Shown here: piece after piece, positions 33,701-41,737 of the stretch
How the letters are laid out: each line of letters starts with the position of its first letter
Position numbering within the stretch: the first letter of the stretch is position 1
Assembly (NCBI RefSeq): GCF_024697385.1
Contig: NZ_JAILFV010000203.1
Span: 1-45,646, forward strand
Reading direction: 5' to 3'
Source of the DNA: Anaerovibrio sp.
Lineage (GTDB): Bacteria > Bacillota > Negativicutes > Selenomonadales > Selenomonadaceae
Length of the DNA stretch: 45,646 bases
Program-made: the position numbers and the translations under genes
The notes under the pieces: model-generated
The model's input: the letters and a program-made list of their open reading frames with translations, nothing else
Told to the model about the DNA's origin: nothing
Database searches by the model: none

Positions 33701-33814
33701 ATATAGATTCCACTGCCCAAGCCAATAAGGGTAATGTACTCAGCTTTGATAAGGTACTATCTTTCCGGCATGCGCATCGGATGAACTCATTTAATTTTAT
33801 CGGAGTGATTATTA

Positions 33815-34696
33815 ATGGAATTAAGACAATTGGAATATTTTCAGATGGCCAGCCGTCTAAAAAATATTACCCGTGCTGCGGAACGCTTGAATGTTTCACA
33901 GCCGAACATAACTGTAGCCATCAAGAAGCTGGAAGCTGAGCTGGGTATTCAGCTTTTTGACCGCAGCCAGAAACAGCTTTCCCTTACACCTGAGGGTACA
34001 ATATTCCTCAATCGTATTGAACTGGCCCTCAGAAATATCCAGGATGCAGTCCTTGAGGTGAATGATTACAAACAGCTGCAGAAAGGAACCATAAAAATAG
34101 GTATCCCTTCCATGATTGGAGCCTATCTGTTCCCTAGAATTTTCTCCAGCTTCCAGCACCTGTACCCACATCTTGACATTTATCTTTACGAGGAAGGCTC
34201 CATGACCATCCGCGAACAGCTGGAAAGGGATGAACTGGATTTTGGTATTGTTATTTTGTCTGATGCCTCATCCAGCCTGCAGCTGCTTCCCATGACCCGC
34301 AATCAGATTGTGGCCTGTGTACCGGACACCCATCCATTGGCCCAAAAGGATTCAATCACCATACAGGACATTGACGAAACTGATTTAATCATGCTGAAGG
34401 AAGGGTCCTTTCTCCGCTATATGGTTCTCAATAAACTGAAGATGGCCAATATATCACCTAATATAGTGCTGGAATCAAATCAGATTGAAACCATAAAGGG
34501 GCTTGTAAGCAGCAATGTTGGAATCTCCTTCCTCCTTGATTTTATAGTCAAGGGTGCTCCAGGCATAAAGCCGCTTCCTTTTGCCGAACCAATATATGTA
34601 GACCTTGGTTTGGCCTGGAAAAAGGAACGCTACATTTCCAAGGCAGCACAATCCTTTATTGATTTTTGTAAAAACACTTTAAATACCAATCATTAA
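33815..34696 (+). CDS. LysR-family transcriptional regulator
   Basis: 293 aa. The N-terminal winged HTH (1-60) reads MELRQLEYFQMASR, then ITRAAERLNVSQPNITVAIK. The substrate-binding domain (about 90-290) has KIGIPSMIGAYLFPRIF, which resembles the CynR/CbbR type. The effector is unknown. The gene is followed by a strong hairpin terminator and then dapL on the same strand, so it may control dapL or be self-regulated. The start ATG has GGAG 10 nt upstream. Confidence 0.93.
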   Translation: MELRQLEYFQMASRLKNITRAAERLNVSQPNITVAIKKLEAELGIQLFDRSQKQLSLTPEGTIFLNRIELALRNIQDAVLEVNDYKQLQKGTIKIGIPSMIGAYLFPRIFSSFQHLYPHLDIYLYEEGSMTIREQLERDELDFGIVILSDASSSLQLLPMTRNQIVACVPDTHPLAQKDSITIQDIDETDLIMLKEGSFLRYMVLNKLKMANISPNIVLESNQIETIKGLVSSNVGISFLLDFIVKGAPGIKPLPFAEPIYVDLGLAWKKERYISKAAQSFIDFCKNTLNTNH

Positions 34697-34702
34697 TTGG
34701 TA
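34684..34702. repeat. Inverted repeat over the lysR stop codon
   Basis: TACCAAT and ATTGGTA are perfect 7-bp arms around 5 nt, spanning the last codons and stop of lysR. It is a small hairpin or possible operator, of unknown meaning. Confidence 0.4.
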
Positions 34703-34723
34703 AAATAGTAGGGTACAATGAAG

Positions 34724-34773
34724 TGCCGGTAACAGCAGACTGACTTATGTACTGTTGTTACCGGCATTTTTTT
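34724..34773 (+). terminator. Terminator or attenuator between lysR and dapL
   Basis: An 11-bp stem TGCCGGTAACA/TGTTACCGGCA, extended by CAG/CTG, is followed by seven T. It lies 28 nt after lysR and about 50 nt before dapL. Confidence 0.9.
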
Positions 34774-34822
34774 AAAACAATACCAAATAGTATCTTAAAT
34801 ATATTTTGAGGAGGACTTGAAT

Positions 34823-36052
34823 ATGGCTCTTATCAATGAAAACTATTTAAAGCTGGCCGGCAGCTATCTTTTTAGGGAAACTGCCCACCGTACTGCTGCA
34901 TACAAGGAAGCACATCCTTCCGCCGATGTTATTTCCCTCGGTATAGGAGATGTCACATTGCCACTTCCGGATGCCTGCATTCAGGCAATGCACAAAGCTG
35001 TTGATGAAATGGGTGATGCCACAACTTTCCGTGGATATGGCCCCGAGCAGGGTTATGGTTTTCTTATCGATGCCATCATTGAAAACAACTATAAAAAATA
35101 TGGCATCGAAAAGGACGAAGTATTTGTTTCTGACGGTGCAAAAAGTGATTGCGGAAACATTCAGGAAATATTCAGCTCAGACAATACAATAGCCATTACA
35201 GATCCGGTATATCCGGTATACCTTGATACCAATGTAATGGCCGGACGCACCGGGACACTTCAAAAGGATGGCCGCTATGAGGGGGTTACCTACCTGCCTT
35301 GCTCTGCCGAAAACGATTTTGTCCCAGCCCTGCCGGAAAAAAGGGTAGACCTGATCTATCTCTGCAGTCCAAATAATCCTACCGGTACTGCGCTCACCCG
35401 TGATCAGCTAAAGGTATGGGTCGATTATGCCAGGGAAAATGACTCCATTATCTTGTTTGATGCCGCCTACAGTGCATATATATCAGAGCCTGAGGTACCT
35501 CACACCATTTTTGAGATTGAGGGGGCAAAGGATGTAGCTATTGAATTCCGCTCATTTTCCAAGACAGCCGGATTCACCGGTACCCGTTGCGGGTACATTG
35601 TTTTACCAAAAACTGTGATGGGCAAAACTCTGGATGGTTCCAAAAAACCGTTGAATCCACTGTGGAACCGCCGTCACACCACCAAATTTAATGGCACAGC
35701 CTATATCATACAGCGGGGTGCTGCTGCCATCTTTACTCCGGAAGGCAAAAAACAGGTACAGGCATCAATAGATTACTATATGGAAAATGCCCGCTTGATT
35801 CGTGATGGTATTTCTGAGGTAGGGATCACCTGTTTTGGTGGTGTAAACTCACCATATATATGGTTAAAAACACCAAATAATATGCCATCCTGGGATTTCT
35901 TTGACAAACTCCTCAATGATGTCAACATCGTGGGAACCCCTGGCGCAGGCTTCGGTCCATGCGGCGAAGGCTATTTCCGTCTGACAGCCTTTGGCAGCCG
36001 CGAAAAAACAAAAGAAGCAATTGAGAGAATAAAACATAATTTAAAGCTATGA
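34823..36052 (+). CDS. dapL: LL-diaminopimelate aminotransferase (DapL)
   Basis: 409 aa PLP enzyme. It makes LL-diaminopimelate directly from tetrahydrodipicolinate, a short route to lysine and peptidoglycan precursors. The family start [14 protein letters not shown] is followed by [12 protein letters not shown] and [21 protein letters not shown] is diagnostic for DapL, and [16 protein letters not shown] holds the PLP lysine. ATG at 34823 follows GGAGG; a TTG two codons earlier is possible. Its promoter is unclear, because a terminator lies directly upstream. Confidence 0.96.
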   Translation: MALINENYLKLAGSYLFRETAHRTAAYKEAHPSADVISLGIGDVTLPLPDACIQAMHKAVDEMGDATTFRGYGPEQGYGFLIDAIIENNYKKYGIEKDEVFVSDGAKSDCGNIQEIFSSDNTIAITDPVYPVYLDTNVMAGRTGTLQKDGRYEGVTYLPCSAENDFVPALPEKRVDLIYLCSPNNPTGTALTRDQLKVWVDYARENDSIILFDAAYSAYISEPEVPHTIFEIEGAKDVAIEFRSFSKTAGFTGTRCGYIVLPKTVMGKTLDGSKKPLNPLWNRRHTTKFNGTAYIIQRGAAAIFTPEGKKQVQASIDYYMENARLIRDGISEVGITCFGGVNSPYIWLKTPNNMPSWDFFDKLLNDVNIVGTPGAGFGPCGEGYFRLTAFGSREKTKEAIERIKHNLKL

Positions 36053-36090
36053 TTCAATTAGCCCTTACATCTCTTTAAGGAGGTATTCGG

Positions 36091-37329
36091 ATGATTTCCC
36101 TTGATCTTGAAAATATGCTTGTATGCCGCAGCATACTGAGTAATGAACTTGTACAGGAGCTTATGGCTGCCAGTGCCCAACAGGATGACCTGGGGCTCAG
36201 CCATGCCTTTGCCGGACACCTGATTGAACAGGCTGAAAATGAAGGCTGGAGTGGCAATCTAATCAGAGCCCTATTTTTACACCTTTTAAGTCAGGAGGGC
36301 TGTTTGGCAGCAAAAATGGCCGAAGCATCAAAAGGTCAGATTGGTCTCAGCCTGAAAAGGGCCTTTATCCATGATATAAAAAAGTTAATGCCGGCACTGT
36401 TCAGTCCCGCGACCAGTATTATCAACATCAGCATATTGGACAATTATGAGCCATCAATCCCCCATACCCTTGAAGCAACGCAGTTTTTAAATAAACAGCT
36501 TCAGGGCTGTACAACCCCTGAAGCTGTAACAGATGCCTTTCTCTGCTTCTACCAAAAATACGGTTATGGCGAAATCGCTTCCTATCAGGCATTTTCCTGG
36601 GATTCAAAGCATCAAAAGCTCCATGGTATCAGACATTTTGAGGCCATGGACTTTGAGGATATTATCGGCTATAAGCGTCAAAAGGAACAGCTCATCAACA
36701 ATACCATGGCTTTTATAAACAAAAAGCCGGCCAACAATGTTCTTCTGGTAGGCGCACGGGGCACGGGCAAATCCTCCGGAGTAAAGGCCTTGGCCAAGGC
36801 GTATTATACTGAAGGTCTCCGCCTCCTGCAAATGCAAAAATCCCAATTAAGCGAGCTGCCAAAAATCATGTCCGTGTTACGGCAATATGCCAGCAAAAGA
36901 TTTATTATTTTCTTTGATGATTTATCTTTTGAAGAATCCGACAGTAATTATAAATACCTGAAATCAGCCATTGAAGGCGGTGTGGAATCCTGCCCGGAAA
37001 ATGTACTGATCTATGCCACCCCCAACCGCCGTCATCTTATACGGGAAACCTGGCGTGACCGCACTGATGAACAGGATGAATTGTTCCGCAACGACAGCAT
37101 CAACGAAACAATTTCCCTGTCTGACCGCTTTGGTATTATAATTACTTACCTTGAGCCTACTCAGGCAGAGTATCTGGACATAATAGACCATTTCCTGCAA
37201 CAGGAAGGCGTACATCTTGACCGGGAAGAGCTGCGCATCCTTGGGCACCGCTGGAATCTGGAGCATTCAGGCCGGAGTGGCCGAAGTGCCCGTCAATTTG
37301 TCACCCACTATCTGGGGCAGCTAAAATAA
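36091..37329 (+). CDS. ATP-binding protein, DUF815 family (AAA-like)
   Basis: 412 aa. The N-terminal 180 residues are helical and variable. The ATPase core has Walker A GARGTGKSSGVKALA (near residue 215) and Walker B RFIIFFDDLSFEE. LIYATPNRRHLIRE and SLSDRFGI resemble sensor and arginine-finger regions of DUF815 AAA proteins. No function is established for the family as far as I know. It follows dapL by 38 nt with a strong AAGGAGGT and ends at a terminator, so the two are likely cotranscribed. Confidence 0.88.
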   Translation: MISLDLENMLVCRSILSNELVQELMAASAQQDDLGLSHAFAGHLIEQAENEGWSGNLIRALFLHLLSQEGCLAAKMAEASKGQIGLSLKRAFIHDIKKLMPALFSPATSIINISILDNYEPSIPHTLEATQFLNKQLQGCTTPEAVTDAFLCFYQKYGYGEIASYQAFSWDSKHQKLHGIRHFEAMDFEDIIGYKRQKEQLINNTMAFINKKPANNVLLVGARGTGKSSGVKALAKAYYTEGLRLLQMQKSQLSELPKIMSVLRQYASKRFIIFFDDLSFEESDSNYKYLKSAIEGGVESCPENVLIYATPNRRHLIRETWRDRTDEQDELFRNDSINETISLSDRFGIIITYLEPTQAEYLDIIDHFLQQEGVHLDREELRILGHRWNLEHSGRSGRSARQFVTHYLGQLK

Positions 37330-37336
37330 AACACAC

Positions 37337-37385
37337 AAAAGGGGATGTGAATAAAATGCAAACGCATTTTTCACATCCCCTTTTT
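37337..37385. terminator. Bidirectional terminator between the DUF815 gene and capA
   Basis: Arms AAAAGGGGATGTGA (37337-37350) and TCACATCCCCTTTT (37371-37384) enclose a second AAAATGC/GCATTTT stem, making one long hairpin with T runs on both strands. It serves two convergent genes. Confidence 0.93.
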
Positions 37386-37413
37386 CGTCCTTAATAATCA
37401 TCACAAAATTCCC

Positions 37414-38505
37414 TTAACGCAGACAATCTATCGTTTCATCAAACGGGCTGCTATACTGCTTCAGCCTATCAATGACCCTATTGCCTTCACTGCCGCTCAG
37501 CACAACCGGTCTGAAATCATTTGTATCCAGGCGCGAAGAAATCCGGCAGGGAATAATTTCCGTTTTTACAATCTTTCCGTCACTCCTGAAGGTTTGCTGT
37601 AAAATAAAAGAATCCTTATCTGACGGGTTATTATTGGCTCCAAAGCAAAAATTCCCCAATGAGTAGGCTATCACCTTGCCACGATATTTTTCCACTCCCT
37701 GAATAACATGCGGATGCGTCCCCAACACACAATCCGCACCACTATCTACAGCAAAATGTGCCAGGGACCTTTGGGTTTCATTGGGATAATGTGCCCCCTC
37801 CTCTCCCCAGTGGAACTGGACACAGACAATAGCCCCCTTTGCACCTTCCCTGCAGACTTTAATATCTGCAGAAATCTGCTGTCGAAGGACAGAATTATTT
37901 TCCCAGCCATGATACCCCAAAAAACATACTTTGGCTCCATTGATTTCCATCTGAGCTATATGTTGCTCACCACAAAAATTTATGCCGTTTTGCTTTAAAA
38001 GATTTATGGTATCAGCAAAACCCTTTTCCCCACAGTCCATAATGTGATTATTGGCCAGATTGCATACATTGACACCGGAGCCCTTTAATATATCCACATA
38101 CCACGGCTCTCCCCGCATTGAAAACTGTTTTTCCACTACCTGTGGATTTGCAGTAAGGGGCCCCTCCAGGTTGACAAAGGTAATATCATCTGCCATAAAT
38201 ATTCCCCTTACATTAGCGAGAAAATAATCAGCACCATTTTGGGCATAATAGTTGGCAAACTGTTTATCACTCCCCTTAAAGCTCCCAAGGGTACAATCTC
38301 CGGCAAAAGAAACAGTAACTGTATCCTTCTGCTTTTTTTCCGTTGTCTGAAGCGGTGCTGCATCTGCCTTCTCGCTTTGTCTCGGTTGATCAATTCCAAA
38401 TAATATACTTGTGTTCCCACTGACGACATTAACCGTAATCAATACAATAAAGGTATTTACAACAACTACCGTCAGGAAAAGAACTCCCACCAAAAGCTTT
38501 CTCAT
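37414..38505 (-). CDS. CapA-family membrane-anchored metallophosphatase-like protein
   Basis: 363 aa. An uncleaved N-terminal anchor or signal segment (about 5-30) precedes a calcineurin-like PGA_cap domain: VSFAGDCTLG, FVNLEGPLT, NLANNHIMD, VQFHWGEEGAHYPN, GTHPHVIQGVE and YSLGNFCFG. These are the metal-binding blocks of CapA/PgsA proteins linked to poly-gamma-glutamate capsule. No capB, capC or other capsule genes are near, so a capsule role is not shown; many such stand-alone proteins have unknown substrates. The promoter region contains a tandem CTAACA repeat. Confidence 0.88.
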   Translation of the reverse strand: MRKLLVGVLFLTVVVVNTFIVLITVNVVSGNTSILFGIDQPRQSEKADAAPLQTTEKKQKDTVTVSFAGDCTLGSFKGSDKQFANYYAQNGADYFLANVRGIFMADDITFVNLEGPLTANPQVVEKQFSMRGEPWYVDILKGSGVNVCNLANNHIMDCGEKGFADTINLLKQNGINFCGEQHIAQMEINGAKVCFLGYHGWENNSVLRQQISADIKVCREGAKGAIVCVQFHWGEEGAHYPNETQRSLAHFAVDSGADCVLGTHPHVIQGVEKYRGKVIAYSLGNFCFGANNNPSDKDSFILQQTFRSDGKIVKTEIIPCRISSRLDTNDFRPVVLSGSEGNRVIDRLKQYSSPFDETIDCLR

Positions 38506-38564
38506 TTCATCTCTCTCATTATTTCATAATCCTGCCTGACATAATCTTCGTGGCCATTGTACTA

Positions 38565-38594
38565 ATTTTACCCTAACAAAAGCCTAACAATCAA
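38565..38594 (-). promoter_or_regulatory. Promoter and tandem repeat upstream of the capA-like gene
   Basis: Minus strand TTGATT (38589-38594), 18-bp spacer, TAAAAT (38565-38570). Inside the spacer, on the plus strand, CTAACA occurs at 38573-38578 and 38584-38589, an 11-bp period. Confidence 0.5.
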
Positions 38595-38789
38595 TAGTAT
38601 TTATTTTCACATTACCCTATTGCCTTCCCCAACCTTTGAAGACAATGGGGCACTATCTTTAATCGTATTTGATTATTATACTATAATTACCAACAGATTT
38701 GGTGCACTCCCAGGACACAGTTATCCTGTTTGCCCTACCGTCATTATGATGTATAGGCAGATTTAAAATAATAATTATCAGTATTCAAT

Positions 38790-38817
38790 TTGTAAAGTAA
38801 TAACAATTAAATATTAT
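38790..38817 (+). promoter_or_regulatory. Promoter of the HTH regulator gene
   Basis: TTGTAA (38790-38795), 16-bp spacer, TATTAT (38812-38817). Confidence 0.5.
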
Positions 38818-38915
38818 GTTCTGTGTTCTATCAGGACACCAAAAATCCGCTTAAATGTGTTACACTGTCGATGAAGGGGGGAAGCTCCCACTATAACACA
38901 TATAGGAGCATTGAC

Positions 38916-39347
38916 ATGACCGATAAGGATACTCTTGAACTTGAACATCAGCTATCCATAGCCGAAGAAATAGGAAGCATTTTACGGGATGATTGCAATG
39001 ATATTCCCGACATGACCATAAGCGAATATATCACCTTACTCATGGAAAGACATCAACTGAACAAAACAGATGTAATTGCCGCATCAAATCTGGATCGACA
39101 TTATGCTTACCATATACTTTCAGGAGAAAAAAAACAGCCGAGTCGGCAAAAGATTATTGCTTTGGCTCTGGCCATGAAACTTAGTCACCGTGAAACTCAA
39201 CAATTATTGTATTATGCAAAGGTAAATCAGCTATATGTGAAAAATACCTGGGACAAGGTAATCTGGTACGCATTGGAAAAAAAATTATCCGTACAGGAAA
39301 CTAATCGCATTCTAAATGATTTTTCCCTGTCACCGCTTTTACAATAA
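38916..39347 (+). CDS. Small helix-turn-helix regulator (Xre-like)
   Basis: 143 aa. An acidic N-terminal stretch is followed by an Xre-type HTH (about residues 30-85): ISEYITLLMERHQLNKTDV, then DRHYAYHILSGEKKQPSR, then KIIALALAM. The C-terminal part is helical with AKVNQLY and a second leucine-rich region. ATG at 38916 has AGGAG at 7 nt; the frame is open to 38823 without support. No toxin or phage partner is adjacent, so it is not an obvious antitoxin or prophage repressor. The target is unknown. Confidence 0.75.
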   Translation: MTDKDTLELEHQLSIAEEIGSILRDDCNDIPDMTISEYITLLMERHQLNKTDVIAASNLDRHYAYHILSGEKKQPSRQKIIALALAMKLSHRETQQLLYYAKVNQLYVKNTWDKVIWYALEKKLSVQETNRILNDFSLSPLLQ

Positions 39348-39355
39348 CAGCAATA

Positions 39356-39399
39356 AAAAGCAGATAAGTGTTCCCTGACAGGACAGCTTATCTGCTTTT
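39356..39399. terminator. Bidirectional terminator between the HTH gene and aroK
   Basis: A perfect 13-bp stem AAAAGCAGATAAG/CTTATCTGCTTTT with an 18-nt loop and T-rich tails on both strands. It serves the two convergent genes. Confidence 0.92.
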
Positions 39400-39412
39400 A
39401 TATTTCTTCAGG

Positions 39413-39925
39413 TTATCTTCTTTTCATAAAGGAAATTACATCCCTTGACACCTGCAATGGAGATAAATCTGTGGTATCCAGGGTATAATCAGCCTGAGCA
39501 TACATTTCCTTACGCTCATCCAGCAGCTTAATAATTCCCTGACGGCGGTCCTCAAAAGAGTCCAAAAGAGGTCTGGTACCGGTTGTTGCCGTACGCTCCA
39601 ATATGGCATCAACACTGGCAGTCAGGCATACTATTTTCCCGGTACGCTTCAGAATGCTCACATTTTCCGGATCCTTTACAGTGCCTCCACCCGTAGATAT
39701 GACCACACTCTTCTTTTCGGCTATCTCACGGCACATTTCCTTTTCCTTTTCCCGAAAAAAAGCCTCACCATATTGTTCAAACATTTGTGGAATAGTCATA
39801 TTCCACTTTTTTTCTATGGCCTTGTCCATATCAATGAACTTAAACCCCAACTGATTTGCCAGCATCCGTCCGCTGCTTGTCTTACCGACACCCATAAAAC
39901 CTATAAGCACAACATTCTTAATCAT
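39413..39925 (-). CDS. aroK: Shikimate kinase
   Basis: 170 aa P-loop kinase. It phosphorylates shikimate in the chorismate pathway. The P-loop GFMGVGKTSSGRMLA is at residues about 9-23; DMDKAIE and FFREKE hold substrate-binding residues, and STGGGTV is the shikimate-binding motif. The lid has RTATTGTRPLL. Its ATG overlaps the aroC stop (ATGA), so the two are translationally coupled. Confidence 0.96.
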   Translation of the reverse strand: MIKNVVLIGFMGVGKTSSGRMLANQLGFKFIDMDKAIEKKWNMTIPQMFEQYGEAFFREKEKEMCREIAEKKSVVISTGGGTVKDPENVSILKRTGKIVCLTASVDAILERTATTGTRPLLDSFEDRRQGIIKLLDERKEMYAQADYTLDTTDLSPLQVSRDVISFMKRR

Positions 39926-41079
39926 AATCCACCCTGAACTCTCTGCCTGTAGCGTTCCAGTCCCTCTAATATATCTACCATGGCATCACAGCCAAATTTA
40001 TCAAGCATGGCTTCAGTCATGATGATTGCTGTCATGGCTTCTCCAACCACAGAGGCTGCAGATACTGCACACACGTCGCTGCGTTCCTTGCAGGCAGATA
40101 CCTCACTTTTTGATTTTATATCTACAGAATTAAGTGGCTGCATCAAAGTCGGAATAGGCTTCATACATGCTTTAACAGAAATTTCCTCACCATTGGTCAT
40201 GCCGCCCTCCAGGCCGCCGGCCCTGTTTGTTTTCCGATAGACCCTGCTCTCTGAATCCAGGAACATCTCATCATGTATCTGACTGCCGGGCAAATCACCA
40301 CATTTAAATCCGGCACCTATTTCTACGCCCTTGATGGCCTGAATAGCCATCAGTGCCCAAGCCAGTTTTCCGTCCAGACGCTTGTCCCACTGGATGTGAC
40401 TGCCAAGTCCCAACGGAGCACCTCTGACAATAACCTCAAAAACTCCCCCCAAGGTATCCCCATTGGCCATAGCTTCCTGAATTTTTTTCTTCATCAATTC
40501 CTCGGCAACAGAATCATAGCAGTTAAGCTCAGAATCACCTTTGCCAATCATGCTGCGGTCAATATTGGCCTCATTTACCGATATGCCACCAATCCTGACA
40601 ACCTGAGAAACCACCTGGATGCCACATGCAGCAAGAAACTCCTTACAAAGAGCCCCTACAGCGACTCTGGCCGCAGTTTCCCGGGCACTGGCCCTTTCCA
40701 ATATGTCCCTGGCATCGTTTCTGTCATATTTTAGTATTCCGGTAAGATCCGCATGTCCAGGGCGCACTGCAGTAACCTTTTCACCGGCCTCTTCTCCAAA
40801 TACAGACATTCTCTCAGTCCAGTTTTGCCAATCCCGGTTTACAATACGAAGAGTAATTGGATCACCCATTGTTTCTGCAAATCTTACACCAGAAATAATA
40901 TCCGCCTTATCAGTTTCAATTTTCATTCGTCCGCCACGCCCATATCCTTGTTGACGACGCGCCAAATCACGGTTTATTTCATTTATATCAATTTTCAGAC
41001 CAGCCGGTAACCCTTCAACGATTGCCGTAAGACATTGGCCATGGGACTCACCTGCTGTTAAAAATCTAAAATTACCCAT
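39922..41079 (-). CDS. aroC: Chorismate synthase
   Basis: 385 aa FMN-dependent enzyme. It converts EPSP to chorismate. Signatures are TAGESHGQCLTAI at the start, GRGGRMKIE, RPGHADLTGILKY followed by DARDILERASARETAARV, and the C-terminal RSDVCAVSAASVVGEAM. ATG at 41079 with GAGGTGG is chosen over the TTG directly before it. A promoter lies about 50-75 bp upstream, so aroC-aroK can be expressed apart from the pilus genes behind them. Confidence 0.96.
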   Translation of the reverse strand: MGNFRFLTAGESHGQCLTAIVEGLPAGLKIDINEINRDLARRQQGYGRGGRMKIETDKADIISGVRFAETMGDPITLRIVNRDWQNWTERMSVFGEEAGEKVTAVRPGHADLTGILKYDRNDARDILERASARETAARVAVGALCKEFLAACGIQVVSQVVRIGGISVNEANIDRSMIGKGDSELNCYDSVAEELMKKKIQEAMANGDTLGGVFEVIVRGAPLGLGSHIQWDKRLDGKLAWALMAIQAIKGVEIGAGFKCGDLPGSQIHDEMFLDSESRVYRKTNRAGGLEGGMTNGEEISVKACMKPIPTLMQPLNSVDIKSKSEVSACKERSDVCAVSAASVVGEAMTAIIMTEAMLDKFGCDAMVDILEGLERYRQRVQGGL

Positions 41080-41125
41080 CAATCCACCTCATTATACTCA
41101 ACAATAAAAAGCATATACTTTTTTA

Positions 41126-41163
41126 ATTCTATGCTAACTGTTTACATAAATCAAGCAGTTAGC
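41126..41163 (-). promoter_or_regulatory. Promoter of aroC-aroK overlapping a hairpin
   Basis: Minus strand TTGATT (41149-41154), 17-bp spacer, TAGAAT (41126-41131). The same stretch holds GCTAACTG/CAGTTAGC arms (41133-41140 and 41156-41163), a stem directly after the PilO/GspM stop, with no clear T run. Confidence 0.55.
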
Positions 41164-41164
41164 T

Positions 41165-41737
41165 TTATTTATCCTCAATTAAGTAAAATATAGAGGTGTT
41201 AATATGACACTCCAGTCCATCTGACGAGCATTTTAACTGCAGTTTATTCGTAGTAGTGAATCTTTCTCCTTCCTGTAACCATCCCAGAAAATTCATAATA
41301 TCAAAAAAATCACCCTGCACCCCATACTCCAGCGGTATTTCCCCCAGCTGTTTATTTTTCCGTTCTTTTGCCGGCTGCAGGGATATTATCATAAGCCTGT
41401 ACTTTACAGCATTTTCCTCAAGACTGGCAATATATTCCTCCAAAGCAGGCTGCACCGGTAACAGCTTTTTGCTGAAATTATAGGTTATCTCCGCATCCTT
41501 TTCATATTTATGTATATCCTTATATTTTGTCTGAAAGTCCCTCATCTCCTGCAGTTTATATTCCAAATTGGCATTTTCCGCCTTGTCCTCTGCTATCATG
41601 GTTTTGATAAGCGGGTACATATAAAAACAGTCCCAGAGTACAACAATGATTCCCATTAGCAGCAATACCAAACAGCAATACACTCCCAGGGGAAGCAGCT
41701 TATATTTTTCCTTTGCAAGTAAATCTGATATAACCAT
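41165..41737 (-). CDS. PilO/GspM-like inner-membrane assembly protein
   Basis: 190 aa. A short cytoplasmic start, one membrane helix (about 17-40, with LLLMGIIVVLW), a coiled coil (about 50-85) and a small periplasmic ferredoxin-like domain. This is the PilO or GspM architecture that pairs with PilN or GspL in the alignment platform. ATG at 41737 has AGGA 5 nt upstream; a TTG at 41761 is possible. It overlaps the upstream GspL-like gene by 38 nt and is the last gene of the pseudopilin operon. Confidence 0.75.
   Translation of the reverse strand: MVISDLLAKEKYKLLPLGVYCCLVLLLMGIIVVLWDCFYMYPLIKTMIAEDKAENANLEYKLQEMRDFQTKYKDIHKYEKDAEITYNFSKKLLPVQPALEEYIASLEENAVKYRLMIISLQPAKERKNKQLGEIPLEYGVQGDFFDIMNFLGWLQEGERFTTTNKLQLKCSSDGLECHINTSIFYLIEDK

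Larger units (their letters stand above)
33264..33814. other. Intergenic region between divergent motA and lysR
   Basis: 551 bp, AT-rich, without a gene. It holds a possible motA promoter on the minus strand (33318-33346), a lysR promoter on the plus strand (33600-33627), and a roughly 180-nt lysR leader containing a perfect 10-bp hairpin (33672-33700). I saw no known riboswitch, T-box or tRNA. Confidence 0.6.
38506..38915. other. Intergenic region between divergent capA-like and HTH genes
   Basis: 410 bp, no convincing gene; the upstream extension of the HTH frame starts at 38823 but has no ribosome-binding site. It holds the capA-like promoter (38565-38594) with tandem repeats, the HTH gene promoter (38790-38817), and two copies of CAGGACAC, one near 38709 and one near 38830, which could be operator sites. 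Confidence 0.5.

Noticed and set aside
38640..38900. CRISPR-like or toxin-antitoxin locus around the small HTH gene
   Set aside because: No repeat array and no second small gene were found; the two CAGGACAC copies are too few and too short.
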